In this document: positions 18,214 through 27,897 of the stretch, one piece after another
How the letters are laid out: the number at the start of each line of letters is the position of its first letter
How positions within the stretch are numbered: the stretch's first letter is position 1
NCBI RefSeq assembly: GCF_001636405.1
Contig: NZ_KV440950.1
Coordinates: forward strand, 3,452,778 to 3,516,777
DNA length: 64,000 nt
Origin: Peribacillus frigoritolerans
Lineage (GTDB): Bacteria; Bacillota; Bacilli; Bacillales; DSM-1321
Direction of reading: 5' to 3'
Made by a program: the position numbers and the translations under genes
Notes under the pieces: model-generated
The model's database searches: none
What the model was told of the DNA's origin: nothing
The model's input: only the letters and a program-made list of their open reading frames with translations

Positions 18214-19614
18214 TTATTTTTCTCTTTGTTCCGTTTTCCACCATAGGGAATCTTTTGGATTTTCAACAGCTTCTTGAAATTCAGATTTTGAAGCAACTGT
18301 TGGGTAAGATCCTTTTAGCGATTTTCCTGAAGTACTATTGAACAAGAATAATATCACTAAAAACCCGATAATATTCACGGCTGTTAGATAGAAACCAGGT
18401 GCTAAGTTATTCCCCGTTTTGTGAACTAACCATGTGGAAACTAAAGGGGTAGTTCCACCAAATATTGAAACCGAGACATTAAAGGTCACCGATAATGTTC
18501 GATATCGAATATCAGTATAGAACATGGTTGGTAACGATCCAGGCATTGTGCCTTCATAAATTGAAAGCAGAACACCTAGAATTAGAACACCTAACGAAAT
18601 AAATACTAAAGCATTCAAGTTTATTAAATAAAAAGCAAGGGCAGACAATAGACTTAAACCGCCTAAACCGATTAAGAAAACAGTCTTATTTCCAATTTTA
18701 TCACTGAGCTTTCCAAACATTAAAGTAAGTGGCACCATAATAATCATTAGTATCGTAATTAATAGGGTTCCTACTGTACTGGATAATCCAATAATCTCAT
18801 CTAAATAAGAAGGCATGTATGATAATAGCATATAGCTTGTAATATTAAAGAATGCAACAGCTACAAAACATACAAGAATATCCTTTTTGTGATTTTTGAA
18901 AATAGATAGAAAGCTTTCATCTTGGGCTTCATCATCAGAAAGTTCATTTTCAAAAATCGGTGATTCTTCTAAACTTTTTCTTAAGTACAATCCAATAAGC
19001 CCTAAAGGTAAGCCGAGTAGAAACGGTATTCTCCAACCCCATGAGGCCATCTGTTGATCGGAAAGAGTGATAAAGAGTGTACTGGCAAGTAATGAAGCTA
19101 ATATATAACCAATGAGCGTACCAATTTCTAATCCACTTCCAAGCATATTGCGTTTATTGTCTGGAGAAGATTCTGCAATATAGACCATTGCACCAGCGTA
19201 TTCGCCACCTGTTGAAAAACCCTGAATAATTCTAGCTATTAATAAGAGTATAGGTGCCCATATACCGATTTGATCATATGTAGGTAATAAACCGATTAGT
19301 AATGTTGAAAAAGCCATCAAAATAATCGTGGTTGTTAAAACGACTTTTCTTCCTAATTTATCTCCGATTTTACCAAATATGATACCCCCTACTGGGCGCA
19401 TTAAAAAGGCAATCGCAAACGTTGCAAAGGTGAACACTAATTTTAGCTCATCATTCTCAACAGCACTAAAAAAATTTTGACTGATGATAACAGCCAAATA
19501 GGAATATAAGCCAAAATCAAACCACTCCATAGCATTTCCTACCCCTGTAGCAAACACGCTTTTCTTCGCTTTTTGAATATCTACAACGTTGATTTTTTTC
19601 TTGTTAAATTTCAT
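18214..19614 (-). CDS. proP: MFS transporter, MHS (ProP-like) family
   Basis: A 466-aa transporter with 12 hydrophobic segments and the metabolite:H+ symporter signatures [16 protein letters not shown] (helix 1), [19 protein letters not shown] (helices 2-3) and [15 protein letters not shown] (helix 4), the last shared by ProP, KgtP and ShiA relatives. The best guess is proline/glycine-betaine or a dicarboxylate substrate. There is no C-terminal coiled coil of the E. coli ProP osmosensor type. It lies downstream of a small lipoprotein and the GMC dehydrogenase genes, in the same orientation. Confidence 0.8.
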   Translation of the reverse strand: MKFNKKKINVVDIQKAKKSVFATGVGNAMEWFDFGLYSYLAVIISQNFFSAVENDELKLVFTFATFAIAFLMRPVGGIIFGKIGDKLGRKVVLTTTIILMAFSTLLIGLLPTYDQIGIWAPILLLIARIIQGFSTGGEYAGAMVYIAESSPDNKRNMLGSGLEIGTLIGYILASLLASTLFITLSDQQMASWGWRIPFLLGLPLGLIGLYLRKSLEESPIFENELSDDEAQDESFLSIFKNHKKDILVCFVAVAFFNITSYMLLSYMPSYLDEIIGLSSTVGTLLITILMIIMVPLTLMFGKLSDKIGNKTVFLIGLGGLSLLSALAFYLINLNALVFISLGVLILGVLLSIYEGTMPGSLPTMFYTDIRYRTLSVTFNVSVSIFGGTTPLVSTWLVHKTGNNLAPGFYLTAVNIIGFLVILFLFNSTSGKSLKGSYPTVASKSEFQEAVENPKDSLWWKTEQREK

Positions 19615-19742
19615 TTATCATGTCAACTCCATGGAATACATTTATGCAAGAATGAGAAGTAAAGTCAAACTGGAGGATAATCGGATTATGGGCGTTTTTC
19701 CAATGGTATCCCAAATAAAATATTGTCTTCTTATTAGAGGTT

Positions 19743-20003
19743 CTATAAATCGCCTCTCGTTTTATTAAATTCAAGATTATTGCCTTTTTCCATTTGTTTA
19801 TCTGTTTGATCAGGGTTTTCATCGTGCTTGAATGATCGATTATCATCATCATTATTATTAGGATTCGTGTCCGTGTCATTTCGAACAGGACGATAATCTA
19901 CTTCCTCTTGATCATTAAAGTCGTTATTACCGGCGTTACATGCTGACAGAAAACTTACCGAAAGTAATGCGGATAAAATAGTGATTTTCGATTTGCCTTT
20001 CAT
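19743..20003 (-). CDS. Small acidic lipoprotein
   Basis: An 86-aa protein with a type II signal peptide: charged MKGKSK start, hydrophobic ITILSALLSVSFLS and lipobox LSAC with cysteine at about residue 22. The mature part is low-complexity, rich in Asn and Asp (NNNDDDN), and has no recognisable domain. It lies between the GMC dehydrogenase and proP genes on the same strand. Function unknown; it could be a membrane-anchored accessory of the dehydrogenase or unrelated. Confidence 0.7.
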   Translation of the reverse strand: MKGKSKITILSALLSVSFLSACNAGNNDFNDQEEVDYRPVRNDTDTNPNNNDDDNRSFKHDENPDQTDKQMEKGNNLEFNKTRGDL

Positions 20004-20182
20004 TTTATAAACCCCCTTATCTTTAGTTTTTGGTATTAAGTTTAATATGTACCTTAAACGATACCCTTAGTCTTAAATGGAGCCCATGCATGTTTGTTTT
20101 TTTAGCATCCTAAAATTAAAAAACTGCCCCCAATTATTGTGGGAACAGGTCATGTTATTTTTAGGTCAAAGGAAAAGCTGTC

Positions 20183-21898
20183 TTATACGAGGGAACCACC
20201 TTTTTTAAGGTACTTTACAATCCCTTCTGCTGCTCTATATGAAAAAGCACCTAAAGTACCAGTTGGGTTAAACGAACTGTTATGAGGAAATGCTGAAGAA
20301 CCCGCAACAAATACATTTTCAGCGTCCCACATTTGCAGGTAAGTGTTAACTGCTGAATTTTTTGGATCAGCCCCCATGATGACGCCGCCTGTGTTATGCG
20401 TATTCGTATCTGTGTTTACGTTGAAATCTGCTTGTTCAGCGACCGTATCAATATGATCAGGACCCATTTTTTTAGCAATCGATCTTGTTACTTTCGCCAT
20501 GTATTTTACTAACTCACGGTCTTGGGCAGTATAATCATATGTCATCCGTAATAAAGGCATACCGTATACATCTTTATAAGTAGGGTCCAGATCAAGGTAG
20601 TTTTGTATGTGTGGCATACTTGCACCCTGTGATTTGACTTGCAGGATGCTATTGGCATATTTGATTGATTGCTTTTTAAATTCCGCACCCCATGAAGGTG
20701 TTCCGATTGGTGAGTTATTATTTGCTATAGGTCTATTCCCATACTGGGTTGTACGAATTCCTGCTCCGTGAAGGAAGTTTACATCCGAATGGTCAAAATT
20801 ATCACCTGTAAATTCTGCAATCTCAATGCCTAATGCACCTGCACCTCCATATATATTGAACTCACGGTCATTATAATAAAGGCTTGAATATCCTGAACTC
20901 ACTTGGTAACAATAGTTTTTACCAATTACACCATTTCTGGTTTTTGGATCATAGGGTATTCCAAGATTTGAATTAAGTAAAAGTCTAACATTATTAAATA
21001 CATAACTCGCTAAGACCACTACTTCTGCCGGTTGTTCGAATTCTTCACCCGTGAAGGTGTCTACATAAATAACACCTGTCGCTTTCGTACCATCATTTAA
21101 AATACGGGTGACGTTTGAGTATGTCCGCAGGTCAAGGTTACCAGTTTTTTTTGCAACAGGAATGACCGTAACAACTGGATCTGCTTTTGCACCATACTCA
21201 CAACCGAAGTTTTCACAAAATGCACAATATTGACAGGCTGAACGTGAAATGCCATCAGGGTTCTCGTAATTCTCTGATAGATTTGCAGATGGGATCATAT
21301 ATGGTTTGTAGCCAAGCTTCTTCGCTGCTTGTTCGAATTCCGCTAATACAGGTGTTTTTATCATCGGTCCTGTTGGATAAGGATTGGAGCGTTTTCCATA
21401 TAACTTAACAGTTTCACCAGATATTCCTGCCATTTTTTCAAAAGTATCATAATATGGTTCGATTTGGTCATATGTTATGCCCCAGTCTTGAATCGGATAG
21501 TCTGATTTAATTTTATTTTTACCATACCTTGTTTCAGTTAGTGATTTAATTTCAAAATCATAAGGAAGAAAACGGTAGGTCTGTCCATTCCAGTGACTAC
21601 CAGCTCCTCCAAGACCTTCACCTACGATAAAGGTTCCATAATTACGCATAGGGAGTGCTCTCATTTTTTGGTTATTACGATGTGTAATAGTTTCTTTTGA
21701 TAAATCTTGCATTAACTCTTCACGATGTTGGAAACGCAGTTCGTCATGCACCATTAAATAATCACTCATATCCCGTTCTTTCCCGCGCTCTAGTCCAACG
21801 ACTTTGATTCCTGCTTTTGTTAATTCCGAGGCAATAATACCTCCAGCCCAGCCCATCCCGACAACAACGACGGGTACCTTAGGTAGTTTTTTTGCCAT
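20183..21898 (-). CDS. GMC-family dehydrogenase, FAD subunit (gluconate 2-dehydrogenase-like)
   Basis: About 571 aa. The N terminus has the FAD-binding GMGWAGG loop, followed by GEGLGGAGSHWNG. A cysteine cluster CQYCAFCENFGC (near residue 225) matches the Fe-S-type motif of the fructose/sorbitol/gluconate dehydrogenase branch. The C terminus carries the GMC catalytic region with NTHNTGG and FAGSSAFPHNSSFNPTGT-like residues (His and Asn of the active site). It has no signal peptide of its own and probably hitch-hikes with the Tat-signal subunit 3 encoded 18 bp upstream. The second ATG (21898) is preferred on Shine-Dalgarno spacing. A membrane cytochrome c (24144-24494) is a plausible electron acceptor. 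Confidence 0.88.
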   Translation of the reverse strand: MAKKLPKVPVVVVGMGWAGGIIASELTKAGIKVVGLERGKERDMSDYLMVHDELRFQHREELMQDLSKETITHRNNQKMRALPMRNYGTFIVGEGLGGAGSHWNGQTYRFLPYDFEIKSLTETRYGKNKIKSDYPIQDWGITYDQIEPYYDTFEKMAGISGETVKLYGKRSNPYPTGPMIKTPVLAEFEQAAKKLGYKPYMIPSANLSENYENPDGISRSACQYCAFCENFGCEYGAKADPVVTVIPVAKKTGNLDLRTYSNVTRILNDGTKATGVIYVDTFTGEEFEQPAEVVVLASYVFNNVRLLLNSNLGIPYDPKTRNGVIGKNYCYQVSSGYSSLYYNDREFNIYGGAGALGIEIAEFTGDNFDHSDVNFLHGAGIRTTQYGNRPIANNNSPIGTPSWGAEFKKQSIKYANSILQVKSQGASMPHIQNYLDLDPTYKDVYGMPLLRMTYDYTAQDRELVKYMAKVTRSIAKKMGPDHIDTVAEQADFNVNTDTNTHNTGGVIMGADPKNSAVNTYLQMWDAENVFVAGSSAFPHNSSFNPTGTLGAFSYRAAEGIVKYLKKGGSLV

Positions 21899-21916
21899 GT
21901 TTTTCATCCCTTTCTA

Positions 21917-22681
21917 TCATGAATGTTTCATATGACTTTGAAGGCTATTTGGATCTAGCTTTAAAAATTCTTTACTTTGGATTTCTTTTGTATAACTCAT
22001 TCGAGAACCAGGATACTTTCGCATCTGCCAGCCTAGCATTTCCTTATTTCCTCCGTACAATGGATCTGCATAAACACCTTCAATGGTCAAAGTTCTTAAC
22101 AATTGGAAAAATGCCGATGAAGATGCACCAGAAAGCGAACTTGCTTTACCTTTCTCGAACGCAGCTAACACTTCATCCTGTTCATTAGCCTCTAATTCTG
22201 TAAATTTCTTTTTATAGTTTTTGTTGCTATATGTATTCAATTCTTTTAAGCCTAGCCGGAACAAATCTTTGCGGTAAAGTCTATTCTGTTCACCTTGTGT
22301 TGGCTCTGGCTTATAATAGGGTCCAAGTTTATAATCCTTTTCATTTACGCCCCACCCACTGTTGAGTTGATGGTCAATATAAATCGCCGCATTTAATTCC
22401 ATAGCACCTGGTCCAAGATCGTCCTTTGGGAAAATACGTTCTGCAGCTGCCGCTGTCGTCTGATATTCTTCTGGATAAAAAAACATCAGGGCTTCATTCG
22501 GATTATTAGCTTGAGTTTGACTCTTCTGTTCTGTTTTCACACCAATTTCCGAATTTCTATCAAACATGCTTCCAACTGCTCCACCTAAAATAAGCCCTCC
22601 AACAGCTAAACCGGAATTCTTTAAAAAGGTACGTCTCGTACTACCTTGTTTTTCTATTTGACTTTTCTCTTTGTCCGACAA
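21917..22681 (-). CDS. Gluconate 2-dehydrogenase subunit 3 family protein, Tat-exported
   Basis: A 254-aa protein with a twin-arginine signal RRTFLKNSG followed by the hydrophobic LAVGGLILGGAVG stretch. The mature domain has the subunit-3 features YPEEYQTTAAAAERIFPKDDLGPGAMELNAAIYID. In this family it escorts the FAD subunit through the Tat translocon. The start is TTG with AGGAGG 7 nt upstream. The adjacent tatC copy is ruined, so export would depend on the second Tat system at 47-48 kb. Confidence 0.9.
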   Translation of the reverse strand: MSDKEKSQIEKQGSTRRTFLKNSGLAVGGLILGGAVGSMFDRNSEIGVKTEQKSQTQANNPNEALMFFYPEEYQTTAAAAERIFPKDDLGPGAMELNAAIYIDHQLNSGWGVNEKDYKLGPYYKPEPTQGEQNRLYRKDLFRLGLKELNTYSNKNYKKKFTELEANEQDEVLAAFEKGKASSLSGASSSAFFQLLRTLTIEGVYADPLYGGNKEMLGWQMRKYPGSRMSYTKEIQSKEFLKLDPNSLQSHMKHS

Positions 22682-22723
22682 AAAAAAACCTCCTATTTCA
22701 TAATCAAGGTGTGAATTTTCTTA

Positions 22724-23345
22724 TCACATTGATGCATCGCTTACAACCTTTTTCTTATAAGCAATCTTGGATATGGTGACACTTAATTCGTAAAGAACCA
22801 GTAAAGGAATAATGACGAGTATATCCAATATGAAATCCGGAGGAGTAATCATAATTGTTACGACTACCAGAAAAAAATAGGATAATCTCCACGCTTTTGC
22901 CAACCTTACTGGATTTAGAATTCCTAATCACTGCTGACATATTTGTTAAAAATTCCAGCTAGATGGAAAATAACAGAAAGTATCCAAAAGAGATTCCGAC
23001 AATAAACAAAATGAAATATCCTGGGATAAACGTTTGAGTCCCTTTGCGTTCTTCTTATGTCAGGGCAGGTGCTATAAATTCCCAAGTCTGATAGGCAACT
23101 GCAGGAATCGTAGCCGCAATGGCAAAAACAAACGAAATAATCGTATACACCCATAAAATATCACTTGGTCCCAGGATAGCTAAATCCCTCCCAAGATCTT
23201 TAATTATCCAACTATATATGTCTTCAACAAAAACTAACGCACCAACGAAAAAGATAACGAAGGCTATCAAAGTTTTAATCATTCGTTGCCGAAGTTCATC
23301 AAGATGTTCAATGAGATGTGAATCTTTGTTTTCCAAGGTGGCCAC
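22724..23345 (-). pseudogene. tatC: tatC, disrupted
   Basis: The first 96 codons are a normal TatC N terminus (LIEHLDELRQRMIKT, then LGPSDILWVY). The frame then meets TAA at 23055-23057 inside the conserved PALxxEER segment and TAG at 22959-22961. After the FLTNMSA stretch about 40 codons present in the intact paralogue (47191-47931) are missing. The C-terminal part (GILNPVRLAKAWRLSYFFLV to ISKIAYKKK) resumes in another frame and ends at 22724. With two stops, a deletion and a frameshift it cannot make a working translocase. It lies between an intact tatA and the Tat-dependent GMC subunit 3. Confidence 0.92.
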
Positions 23346-23389
23346 CTCCAGTTATATGAAAAATGCCCACCTGCATACCACTATGGACT

Positions 23390-23611
23390 CTACTGTTTAT
23401 CCAGCATCTTCTTTTCAGCAGTCGATAACTCATGTTTTTTCTCTTCCTGTTTATCTTCATCAGAAATTAATCCATTTGTTGCACCCTTGAATTCCGTTAA
23501 TGTCCGTCCAAATGCTCGACCAATTTCAGGTAGTTTTTTCGGACCGAAAATTACAAGCGCAATGATAAGAATTACGACCAAGCCTGGAATCCCAATATTC
23601 TGAAACATCAC
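23390..23611 (-). CDS. tatA: Sec-independent translocase protein TatA
   Basis: A 73-aa protein with the typical TatA layout: one N-terminal membrane helix ([16 protein letters not shown]), the [17 protein letters not shown] hinge and amphipathic helix, then a charged tail. Translation starts at GTG or the following ATG with GGAGG upstream. It heads the cluster tatA-tatC(broken)-GMC subunit 3-GMC FAD subunit. It may still function with the intact TatC at 47 kb. Confidence 0.92.
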   Translation of the reverse strand: MMFQNIGIPGLVVILIIALVIFGPKKLPEIGRAFGRTLTEFKGATNGLISDEDKQEEKKHELSTAEKKMLDKQ

Positions 23612-24143
23612 GTCAATCCTCCATAAAAAACATCAGTTACATTTACTAAAAACCGTTTGTAACCTTTACAGTAAACGTTATTATTCACACTAAAGGATGT
23701 TTAAGTGCCTTTTTTAATCCTTTTACATATATTCACAAAACAGCTCAATTTTATACCTAGCTTATATTTAGACATGCCTGTTTTGTTTACAGTTTAATAT
23801 TCAAATTCCTCATCTTTCTAAATAGTTCATATTAGTTTTTCAGTAATTCGACTATATGTTTATACTTTTATTAAATAACCATGCAGAAAGTTGGAAATGT
23901 TATAAAGGAATTTTGTAAAAGGATCTTACCTTTTATTAATAATGTATTCATGCAAAAATAACTTTGGGGAAAGATATAAATTAATAATAATTGCTTAAAT
24001 ACTTTGGAAGAGTAAAATAAGACCTTAGAGTTTTATGTATTTTCCACGGATTCTATTATTATGCAGAAGATATATTAGAAACGTTCTTTGTTCTTTTATC
24101 AAAAAGATTTTCACTCCACGCTACATTAAATACGGAGGTATTT
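23612..24143. other. AT-rich divergent intergenic region
   Basis: About 530 bp between tatA (minus) and the cytochrome c gene (plus). No ORF with a ribosome binding site is visible. It should hold the promoters of both transcripts, but no clear operator was found. Confidence 0.4.
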
Positions 24144-24494
24144 ATGAAAAAAATTTGGTTTACTTCTGGAGCCAGTATCGTTCTTGCTGGATGTTTAATA
24201 TTTTTACTGTTTTTTTACAGAGGCCATCAACCCTCACCATCCCCAAATTCAAATGGGGGAACACAGGATACTTCAGCTGGTAATCCTGAAGAAATTGTGA
24301 GTAATAGTTGTATATCTTGTCATGGGGAAAATTTACAAGGAGGAGCTGGTCCAGCTTTAAATAAAATTGGTACAAAATATTCACAAAATGATATAGAAGA
24401 TATTATTAATAATGGTAAAAATGGTATGCCAGCAGGCGTTATTTCAAATGAAGAAGCTGCAATCGTGGCAGAGTGGTTATCACAGAAAAAGTGA
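24144..24494 (+). CDS. Membrane-anchored c-type cytochrome (c551-like)
   Basis: A 116-aa protein: a short N-terminal hydrophobic anchor (SIVLAGCLIFLLFF, containing a possible lipobox-like LAGC), a Ser/Pro/Asn-rich linker, and a small cytochrome c domain with heme motif CISCH (about residue 57) and a downstream GMPAG carrying the likely axial Met. Similar to Bacillus CccB/CccA-type monoheme cytochromes. The start has GGAGG 7 nt upstream. It is divergent from the tat/GMC dehydrogenase cluster and could accept its electrons for delivery to the terminal oxidase; that link is an inference. Confidence 0.9.
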   Translation: MKKIWFTSGASIVLAGCLIFLLFFYRGHQPSPSPNSNGGTQDTSAGNPEEIVSNSCISCHGENLQGGAGPALNKIGTKYSQNDIEDIINNGKNGMPAGVISNEEAAIVAEWLSQKK

Positions 24495-24540
24495 AGAGGC
24501 AATTTTTCAACTATATCGATGGCCTTAATTTAACGTAAAA

Positions 24541-24580
24541 TAAAACAGCCAAATCCAATCAAAATGGATCAGGCTGTTTT
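24541..24580. terminator. Bidirectional terminator
   Basis: Stem AAAACAGCC/GGCTGTTTT with inner ATCC/GGAT pairing. It ends the cytochrome gene on plus and the small membrane-protein gene on minus. Confidence 0.85.
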
Positions 24581-24603
24581 GTAATTTTCAGGAATAAATA
24601 TAT

Positions 24604-24864
24604 TTAAAAAAATGAGGACCAATTTAAAACAAGAGACCAAACAGCTGTGTTGAATAATAACCCTATAATAAAAAGAGACCATTGGTTTTTCTTTTGTTCC
24701 CAACAGGAAATCATGAGGGCAAAACCAATTGAAACACCAATAAAGGAAAGCCATGGAAATGAATCAGTGAACTTTGTGAGAAAAACCGCAAGGCAAGCTG
24801 TGAATAATAATGATACAAGGTACTCGGTGAATAATGATAATTCGCTTCTAATATGATCGCTCAA
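24604..24864 (-). CDS. Small membrane protein, about three helices
   Basis: An 86-aa product with hydrophobic stretches at about residues 15-29 (YLVSLLFTACLAVF), 37-53 (WLSFIGVSIGFALMISC) and 63-82. The start is TTG with GAAGGAG 7 nt upstream and it shares a terminator with the cytochrome gene, both supporting a real gene. No family recognised. Confidence 0.6.
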   Translation of the reverse strand: MSDHIRSELSLFTEYLVSLLFTACLAVFLTKFTDSFPWLSFIGVSIGFALMISCWEQKKNQWSLFIIGLLFNTAVWSLVLNWSSFF

Positions 24865-25245
24865 TTTTTTTCTCCTTCGAAATAGATATTATCTTCATAT
24901 AATACTTCATGATGAATTTTTTATACGAAATTGCCTGCGCCCGTAGATTTCTAAAAGATAATAGTCCCTTGCTAGTTTCAATGTTCACCAATCATTCAAC
25001 ATTTAAAAATACACAATATTCATTGCTAATATACTGAATTTTGCGTGATTATCGGCAATTAAAATTCCATAATATGTACTTTCAAACACCATACCAATAG
25101 TTTATTATTGGATAATTGTCCAGGGATTCTTTTCAATAGTATATATTCATGTAGTGATAATCCAAAAAAAAATCTCTGATTTTATATGCTCCCTCTAGCG
25201 TAATCAAACGGATTATTTTTTAACTATAGATGATTTATTCAGCGT
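24865..25245. other. AT-rich intergenic region
   Basis: About 380 bp; I see no gene or convincing regulatory element beyond the promoter of the small membrane-protein gene. Confidence 0.35.
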
Positions 25246-25284
25246 AAAAAAAAGCCTGGCAACCTATTTTATAGTTGCTAGACT
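25246..25284 (-). terminator. Terminator of the E1 alpha/beta operon
   Basis: Imperfect stem AGTCTAGCAAC/GTTGCCAGGCT on the minus strand followed by eight T residues. Confidence 0.8.
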
Positions 25285-25364
25285 TAAGTTCATTTTTAAG
25301 ATCAATCCAAATATAAACAACCATTTAAACGGATAAGAAGAGTTCGTTCCTCCATGCAGACCAT

Positions 25365-26348
25365 TTAATAGGCAACCAGGTCCCGCAGCGCCTTTTCCAC
25401 TTTTTCAGGATTCACCATGAATGATTTCTCTAATGATGGTGAATATGGCATGGCAGGAACATCCGGGCCAGCGAGTCTCATGATTGGGGCATCAAGATCG
25501 AAGAGGCAGTTTTCTGCAATGATCGCCGATACTTCACTAATGATGCTTCCTTCCTTATTATCCTCAGTAATCAATAGGACTTTTCCTGTTTTAGATGCAG
25601 CTTCCATTATGGCTTCTTGATCTAATGGATAAACGGTTCGTAAATCAAGTATATGAACGGATACGCCATCACTGGCCAGCCTTTCAGCTGCCTGAAGCGC
25701 AAAATGAACACAAAGGCCATAAGTGATCACTGTAACGTCCTCGCCTTCACGTTTTACATCCGCTTTACCAATCGGTAAAACATAATCATCATCCGGCACT
25801 TCTTCTTTAATTAGGCGATAGGCTCTTTTATGTTCAAAGAAAAGGACCGGGTCATCATCGCGAATGGCAGCTTTCAATAATCCTTTCACGTCATAGGGTG
25901 TAGAGGGCATGACAATTTTAAGTCCCGGTTGATTCGCAAAAATGGCTTCAACGGATTGTGAATGGTATAACGCCCCATGTACACCTCCGCCGTATGGAGC
26001 TCTGATGACGATAGGACAATGCCAGTCATTATTGGAGCGATAACGGATTTTTGCAGCTTCCGATATGATTTGGTTGATGGCTGGCATGATGAAATCAGCG
26101 AATTGCATTTCCGCAATCGGCCTCATTCCATACATGGCCGCGCCGATGCCGACTCCTGCGATTGCGGATTCAGCAAGCGGTGTATCAATGACACGCTGTT
26201 CGCCGAATTGTTCGTATAACCCTGAAGTCGCTTTAAACACGCCGCCCTTTATCCCTACGTCCTCACCTAATACAAATACACGGGAATCACGTTCCATTTC
26301 TTCCCGCATCGCCATTATCACGGCATCTATATAAGATATCACTGCCAT
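25365..26348 (-). CDS. 2-oxoacid dehydrogenase E1 beta subunit (branched-chain type)
   Basis: A 327-aa transketolase-like subunit. Visible landmarks are LGEDVGIKGGVFKAT (residues 27-41), DTPLAESAIAGVGIGAAMYGMRP, RAPYGGGVHGALYHSQS and the C-terminal RLAGPDVPAMPYSPSLE. With E1 alpha it forms the TPP-dependent decarboxylase of branched-chain 2-oxoacid, pyruvate or acetoin dehydrogenase complexes. The sequence is closest in style to Bacillus BfmBAB. It lies 12 bp after the E1 alpha gene. A terminator follows at once; no E2 or E3 gene is present. Confidence 0.9.
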   Translation of the reverse strand: MAVISYIDAVIMAMREEMERDSRVFVLGEDVGIKGGVFKATSGLYEQFGEQRVIDTPLAESAIAGVGIGAAMYGMRPIAEMQFADFIMPAINQIISEAAKIRYRSNNDWHCPIVIRAPYGGGVHGALYHSQSVEAIFANQPGLKIVMPSTPYDVKGLLKAAIRDDDPVLFFEHKRAYRLIKEEVPDDDYVLPIGKADVKREGEDVTVITYGLCVHFALQAAERLASDGVSVHILDLRTVYPLDQEAIMEAASKTGKVLLITEDNKEGSIISEVSAIIAENCLFDLDAPIMRLAGPDVPAMPYSPSLEKSFMVNPEKVEKALRDLVAY

Positions 26349-26360
26349 CTTCTTTCCTCC

Positions 26361-27356
26361 TTACCTTTCTGCGTAAACGTATTTTGAGAGAGTGTCTTCA
26401 TTTGCAAATGGAGCATTTTCCGCATAATCCGTCGCTTCGTTCACAACTTCCATTATTTCCTCGTTCAATTTTTTCTCCATTTGATCATCCATGATTCCCA
26501 TTGCTTTTAAATAGGCACCAAAAGTAATGATCGGATCTATTTTTTTTGCCTCCGATACTTCATCAGGCGACCTGTATTGACTATCATCATCATCGCTTGA
26601 ATGTGGTGTAAGCCTGTATGAAACCGTTTCGATTAAGCTTGGGCCCTCACCACGCCTTCCTCTCTCAGCAGCTTCTTTCACCACCCGGTATACTTCGATC
26701 GGATCATTTCCATCAACCGTCACCCCTGGCATGCCGTAACCAATGGCCCGGTCGGACACTTTCCCGCAAGCCAATTGCTTTTCAATAGGGACGGAAATGG
26801 CATACTGATTATTTTCGCACATCAAGATGACCGGAAGTTTATGTACACCTGCGAAATTCGCTCCTTCATGAAAATCACCTTGGTTTGATGAACCCTCACC
26901 GAATGTAACGAATGAAACAATATCTTTTCCTTCCATTTTTGCAGCGAGTGCAATCCCCACTGCATGTGGCACTTGAGTCGTAACTGGCGAAGATCCCGTC
27001 ACGATTCGATTCTTCTTTTGCCCAAAATGCCCAGGCATTTGACGTCCGCCTGAATTTGGATCTTCTGCCTTGGCAAAACTGGATAACATTAAATCCCTGG
27101 CGGTCATCCCAAACGCGAGCACCACTCCTAGATCCCTATAATAAGGAAGGACATAATCATTTTCACGATTCAACGCAAATGCTGCACCCACTTGAGCTGC
27201 TTCTTGCCCTTGACAAGAAACGACAAATGGAATTTTTCCAGATCTGTTCAACAGCCACATCCGTTCATCCACTCTTCTTGCCAACAACATAATTCTATAC
27301 ATCTCAAGCACCTGCTCATCACTCAGACCTGCCTGTAGATGGCGGTTTTCAACCAT
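26361..27356 (-). CDS. 2-oxoacid dehydrogenase E1 alpha subunit (branched-chain type)
   Basis: A 331-aa TPP enzyme subunit. The cofactor motif GEGSSNQGDFHEGANFAGVHKLPVIL-like segment (residues 151-178) ends with ENNQYAIS, and the phosphorylation-loop equivalent YRLTPHSSDDDDSQYR (near 245) matches the BfmBAA/BkdA1 type. The N-terminal MYRIMLLARRVDERMW helix is also typical. It oxidatively decarboxylates branched-chain 2-oxoacids (anteiso/iso fatty-acid primers) when joined to E2 and E3, which are not encoded here. The pair is a two-gene operon with its own terminator. Confidence 0.9.
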   Translation of the reverse strand: MVENRHLQAGLSDEQVLEMYRIMLLARRVDERMWLLNRSGKIPFVVSCQGQEAAQVGAAFALNRENDYVLPYYRDLGVVLAFGMTARDLMLSSFAKAEDPNSGGRQMPGHFGQKKNRIVTGSSPVTTQVPHAVGIALAAKMEGKDIVSFVTFGEGSSNQGDFHEGANFAGVHKLPVILMCENNQYAISVPIEKQLACGKVSDRAIGYGMPGVTVDGNDPIEVYRVVKEAAERGRRGEGPSLIETVSYRLTPHSSDDDDSQYRSPDEVSEAKKIDPIITFGAYLKAMGIMDDQMEKKLNEEIMEVVNEATDYAENAPFANEDTLSKYVYAER

Positions 27357-27897
27357 ATGTCATCATCCCTCCTAATAATTAAAACGGTTTTCTGTTAAAA
27401 CCAGAATGTTCTCCTCACGCTGTCACCCAATATAAATATGGGTCTTTATATCACAAATTACTAACCTTTCTTATTAGCTGTTTGTTTGTCTCGCAAACTT
27501 ATATCCTGTTATGTATCTAAGGAAGGGAAAGCTCTTTTATGTATGCATGCTTGCCATTTAACACCCTCAAATGCGTTATCATCTACTATTATTACCTGGT
27601 ACTAACTCAATGCAATATTATCCTACCACTTTTCATCTCACATTTTCAAGTTAATTTCACTTTGTATCGTTGTTTTCACGAGAAAACCTTTCTTTAACAA
27701 AAATACAATGGGTTTAACAGTTTTGGCCTGACCTGACTTTAACTCATTTCCATATAAGCACCAAGACTAGATAAAAGCCTTGGTGTTGAAGTTATTTATT
27801 TGTTGACTAAGCGGAAGAATAGCTGTAAATTAAAATGATTCATAAAATTAAATGTTCGAAATGGAACAGTTCAATACAGAAAGAATGGTGATGTTGA
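27357..27897. other. Intergenic region with a weak hairpin
   Basis: About 540 bp between the E1 operon and the MarR gene. A hairpin CACCAAG/CTTGGTG at 27759-27785 is the only visible structure and its T-tract is poor. No supportable gene. Confidence 0.4.
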
